64,000 nt of DNA from Coleofasciculus sp. FACHB-1120 (lineage in GTDB: Bacteria > Cyanobacteriota > Cyanobacteriia > Cyanobacteriales > FACHB-T130), in NCBI RefSeq assembly GCF_014698845.1, contig NZ_JACJTV010000001.1, positions 62,001 to 126,000 of the forward strand, written 5' to 3'. Within the stretch, counting starts at the first letter, position 1, and every line of letters starts with the position of its first letter. Below the pieces are notes generated by a model. The model did not search any database and was not told where the DNA came from. It worked only from the letters and a program-made list of their open reading frames with translations. Positions 61,580-64,000 of the stretch are shown here, one piece after another. The position numbers and the translations under genes were made by a program.

Positions 61580-64000
61580 GAATATTTCCCCCTGCCAGGG
61601 TAAAGTAAAATGTTGTGCCTTGGTTAACGACTGACTCAGCCCAAATACGTCCGCCGTGGCGATGGATGATGCGCTGCACAATCGCAAGTCCCACTCCGGT
61701 TCCTTCGTAATCTTCCGCACGATGCAGCCGTTGGAAGACGCCAAAGAGTTTATGGGCGTATCGCATATCAAAGCCTGCGCCGTTGTCTTTGACGAAATAA
61801 ACGACAGTGGTTGAAAAGTCATTTGTCCCTAGTTCTGGGTTATTGCTGAATGACTGATGACGATAGCCAATTTCGATCCGGGCAACTTCCCGACCGCGCG
61901 TGAATTTTAGAGCGTTTGTCAGCAAGTTGACAACCACCTGCTTAAGTAAAGCAGGATCGCCTTCTCCGGTGGGTAAATTGCCGATAATCATTTCAAATTG
62001 GCGATTTTGCTGTTCGTGCCATAACTCTGCCAGTACTTGGCGTACTAAATCAGCGATCGCTACAGTTTGTTTCCGCAGTGGCTGGCGCGAAAGGCGCGAA
62101 AATCTCAGTAAGTCATCAATCAGTTGACCCATTTGCTGGGCATTATCCCGCACCAGTTTCTGGTAGCGTTGAGCTTCCGGATCGAGTTGTTCTAGATATT
62201 CTTCCAGCAAAATCCGCGAAAATCCGTTGATAGCACGCAAGGGCGCTCGCAAGTCGTGAGAGATGGAATAACAGAAAGCTTCTAACTCTTGATTTGCGGC
62301 TTCCAGTTGCGCGGTTCGTTTGATGACTCGTTGTTCAAGTTCCGCGTTCAACTGGCGAATTGCTTCCTCTGCCTGGACTTTTTCAGTAATGTCGGTGCAG
62401 GTGCCGATCCACTCTCGCACGTCGCCGTCTTTTGATAATACTGGAACCCCACGGACATTGAAGTAGCGGTAAATACCATCAGCACGCCGCAACCGAAACT
62501 CAGTGTCATAGAGGCTTTTCGTTTGGATAGCGTTAGACCACTGCTGAGAAACGCGATCGCGATCGCCTGGATGAACGGCATCTAGCCAGCGCCAGCCGAG
62601 TATTTCTGCCTCGCTTTGACCCGTATAAACTCTCCAATCCGGTTGATTAGTCACAACCTCACCTTGGGGGTTGCAAGTCCAAACCATCTGCGAGGTGGCG
62701 CGTGCCAAAGAACGATATCGTTCCTCACTCTGCCGCAACGCCTCCTCAGCCGCTTTCCGTTCGGTGATGTTGCTGACTAAGGCAATAAATCCTTTGACTT
62801 CACCGTGTTCCCCAAAATGTGGCAGGTAAGTGGCATTGACCCAACGCATCCCTCCATATTCATAGGGTATAGGGCTTTCGTAGGTTACTTCCTGCCCGGA
62901 CAATGCTGCCTCGACATACGGCTGAATTGCCTGATAAGCCGAGTCCCCTAAAATTTTTCTAATGTGCTGTCCGGTGACTTCCGCCTGAGATTTGCCGAAC
63001 CATTGTTGGTAAGCCTGATTGCTAAAGCGATAGCACTGTTCCAAATCAATATAGGCAATCAGCACCGGCAAAGCATCTGTAATCAAGCGCAGTTGATCTT
63101 CACTCTGTTGCAATGCTGTCTCTGCTTGCTGGCGTTCCAAAGCAATCCCCGCAATTTGGGTCGCAATCTCGGTCAGATATAACTCATCCCGATTCGGTTG
63201 CCTCGCGTCGGGGTGATACATTACAAAAACGCCCAATACCTTACCATTACAGGAAAAAATAGGCGTAGACCAACAGCTTCGCAGTTGATGGCTTAATGCC
63301 AAATCTCGGAAATCCGCCCATAGGCGATCGCTATCAATATCTGAAACAATCACGGGTTTACCGAAATACGCTGCCTTACTACAGCAACCAAAACCAGGGC
63401 CAATCGCGATACCATCAATCGCCTGAGTGTAGCTTTCGGGAAGGCTCGGAGCAGCTCCATGCCGTAACTTGTTCTCTTTTTCGTCAACTAGCAGAATCGA
63501 ACAAAAGCTCTCACCGGATTGTGTCTCGATAAACCGAGCCAAAACATCCAGAACATCACCCAGTACTGCGCCAGTGGCAATCATTTCGAGTACCTGTTTT
63601 TGCCCTGCGATCAGCGCCTCAGCTTGCTTGCGCTCGCTGATGTCTAGCATTGCGCCGATCATCCGCACTGGATTCCCCTGATCGTCATAGGCGACAAATC
63701 CCCGATCGATCGCTAAAGCATAAGAGTTGTCGGCGCGACGGTAACGGTATTCATCTGACCAGATTTGTTCTCCACTGTCGATCGCCGCATGAATCCCACT
63801 GACAACCCGCTCTCTGTCTTCTGGATGTATATTTTCGTACCACCAATTGGCATCAAAACCCACTTCAGTTTCCGCGTAGCCGAAGAGTTTTTGCAGGGAT
63901 TCGTTCCACTCTACGCGGTTTGTCAGCAAATCCCAGTCCCAAATTGCATCGTTGCTGGCTTTGGCGACGAGGCGGTAACGGGTTTCGCTCTCCCGCAGGG
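61572..64000 (-). CDS. PAS/GAF sensor histidine kinase (5' part beyond right edge)
   Basis: The frame stays open to the right edge (RESETRYRLVAKASNDAIWDWDL before residue 1 of the nearest TTG), so the N-terminus is missing. Visible order: PAS/PAC, GAF (ETQSGESFCSILLVDE to ATQIAGIALERQ), PAS, PAS with PAC, then HisKA (FCYSISHDLRAPLRAINGFSRIL) and HATPase_c (LLKQVVVNLLTNALKFT, NGAGFDMRYAHKLFGVFQRLH). The His-box and the ATPase match phytochrome-like kinases. Its stop overlaps the start of the Rcp1-like regulator gene by eight bases, so both should work as one pair. Confidence 0.93.
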   Translation of the reverse strand, partial: LRESETRYRLVAKASNDAIWDWDLLTNRVEWNESLQKLFGYAETEVGFDANWWYENIHPEDRERVVSGIHAAIDSGEQIWSDEYRYRRADNSYALAIDRGFVAYDDQGNPVRMIGAMLDISERKQAEALIAGQKQVLEMIATGAVLGDVLDVLARFIETQSGESFCSILLVDEKENKLRHGAAPSLPESYTQAIDGIAIGPGFGCCSKAAYFGKPVIVSDIDSDRLWADFRDLALSHQLRSCWSTPIFSCNGKVLGVFVMYHPDARQPNRDELYLTEIATQIAGIALERQQAETALQQSEDQLRLITDALPVLIAYIDLEQCYRFSNQAYQQWFGKSQAEVTGQHIRKILGDSAYQAIQPYVEAALSGQEVTYESPIPYEYGGMRWVNATYLPHFGEHGEVKGFIALVSNITERKAAEEALRQSEERYRSLARATSQMVWTCNPQGEVVTNQPDWRVYTGQSEAEILGWRWLDAVHPGDRDRVSQQWSNAIQTKSLYDTEFRLRRADGIYRYFNVRGVPVLSKDGDVREWIGTCTDITEKVQAEEAIRQLNAELEQRVIKRTAQLEAANQELEAFCYSISHDLRAPLRAINGFSRILLEEYLEQLDPEAQRYQKLVRDNAQQMGQLIDDLLRFSRLSRQPLRKQTVAIADLVRQVLAELWHEQQNRQFEMIIGNLPTGEGDPALLKQVVVNLLTNALKFTRGREVARIEIGYRHQSFSNNPELGTNDFSTTVVYFVKDNGAGFDMRYAHKLFGVFQRLHRAEDYEGTGVGLAIVQRIIHRHGGRIWAESVVNQGTTFYFTLAGGNIHE

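Noticed and set aside
1-64000. tRNA, rRNA, CRISPR arrays, riboswitches, complete insertion sequences
   Set aside because: Reading the spacers showed no T-arm-like GGTTCGAATCC stretches in a cloverleaf setting, no spaced direct repeats of CRISPR type, no cobalamin-box upstream of the cobD-like gene and no transposase frame.

Overview
The window is chromosomal DNA from a large-genome, probably filamentous cyanobacterium. The palindrome GCGATCGC (the cyanobacterial HIP1 motif) recurs in genes and spacers. The gene set includes a helical carotenoid protein, a cyanobacterial-type ThyX, pilMNOQ without pilP, a DUF4278 protein, a Nif11-family protein and an Uma2 gene. Short palindromic and heptameric repeats of the kind that crowd cyanobacterial spacers are present, and two or three appear to lie inside reading frames. 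I found no rRNA, tRNA, CRISPR array, complete insertion sequence or prophage.

Layout. 0-9.4 kb: a phytoene-desaturase-like FAD oxidoreductase cut by the left edge, a NupC-type nucleoside transporter, a cell-wall amidase, mobA, an exported Cys-repeat protein, a MoeB-rhodanese fusion with a JAMM peptidase upstream, a Dabb protein and aspS. 9.6-19.6 kb: a small acidic protein, a helical carotenoid protein, a three-gene MacAB-type exporter, a TPR protein, several small proteins (one Nif11), a SnoaL-like protein and a cupin. 19.6-30.4 kb is the most accessory part: a DUF559 nuclease, an orphan ORF, an Uma2 nuclease gene between the intact 3' end of acnB and a decayed second copy of that end, acnB, DUF4278, a secreted Cys-rich protein, and a minus-strand operon of a winged-helix-like protein, an AAA ATPase and an Mrr-like nuclease. 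30.5-37.6 kb: folC, a short adenylate kinase, a BtuR-like protein with a ruined P-loop, dcd-thyX, a flavoprotein lacking its disulfide, a CobD-like aminotransferase and HU. 38-43.4 kb: pilMNOQ. 43.6-52 kb: an orphan sugar-binding lipoprotein, a hybrid-less PAS histidine kinase, a PAS/coiled-coil protein, a CheR-PAS protein and a double CheB. 52.5-64 kb: an exported protein, a stress trio (glycine-zipper, BON lipoprotein, glycine-zipper), tldD, coaE, a REC-PAS-GGDEF-EAL protein, a response regulator and a large PAS/GAF histidine kinase cut by the right edge.

How the genes work together. Clear functional groups are the MacAB-like exporter, the pilus alignment and secretin operon, dcd-thyX for thymidylate, the CheR/CheB-PAS signalling set, and the kinase/response-regulator/c-di-GMP cluster at the right end. 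The best candidate for an undescribed system is the wHTH-like/ATPase/nuclease operon at 26.3-30.3 kb, which has the make-up of a defence or DNA-processing module. The best structural oddity is the Uma2 cassette flanked by direct repeats of the acnB 3' end.
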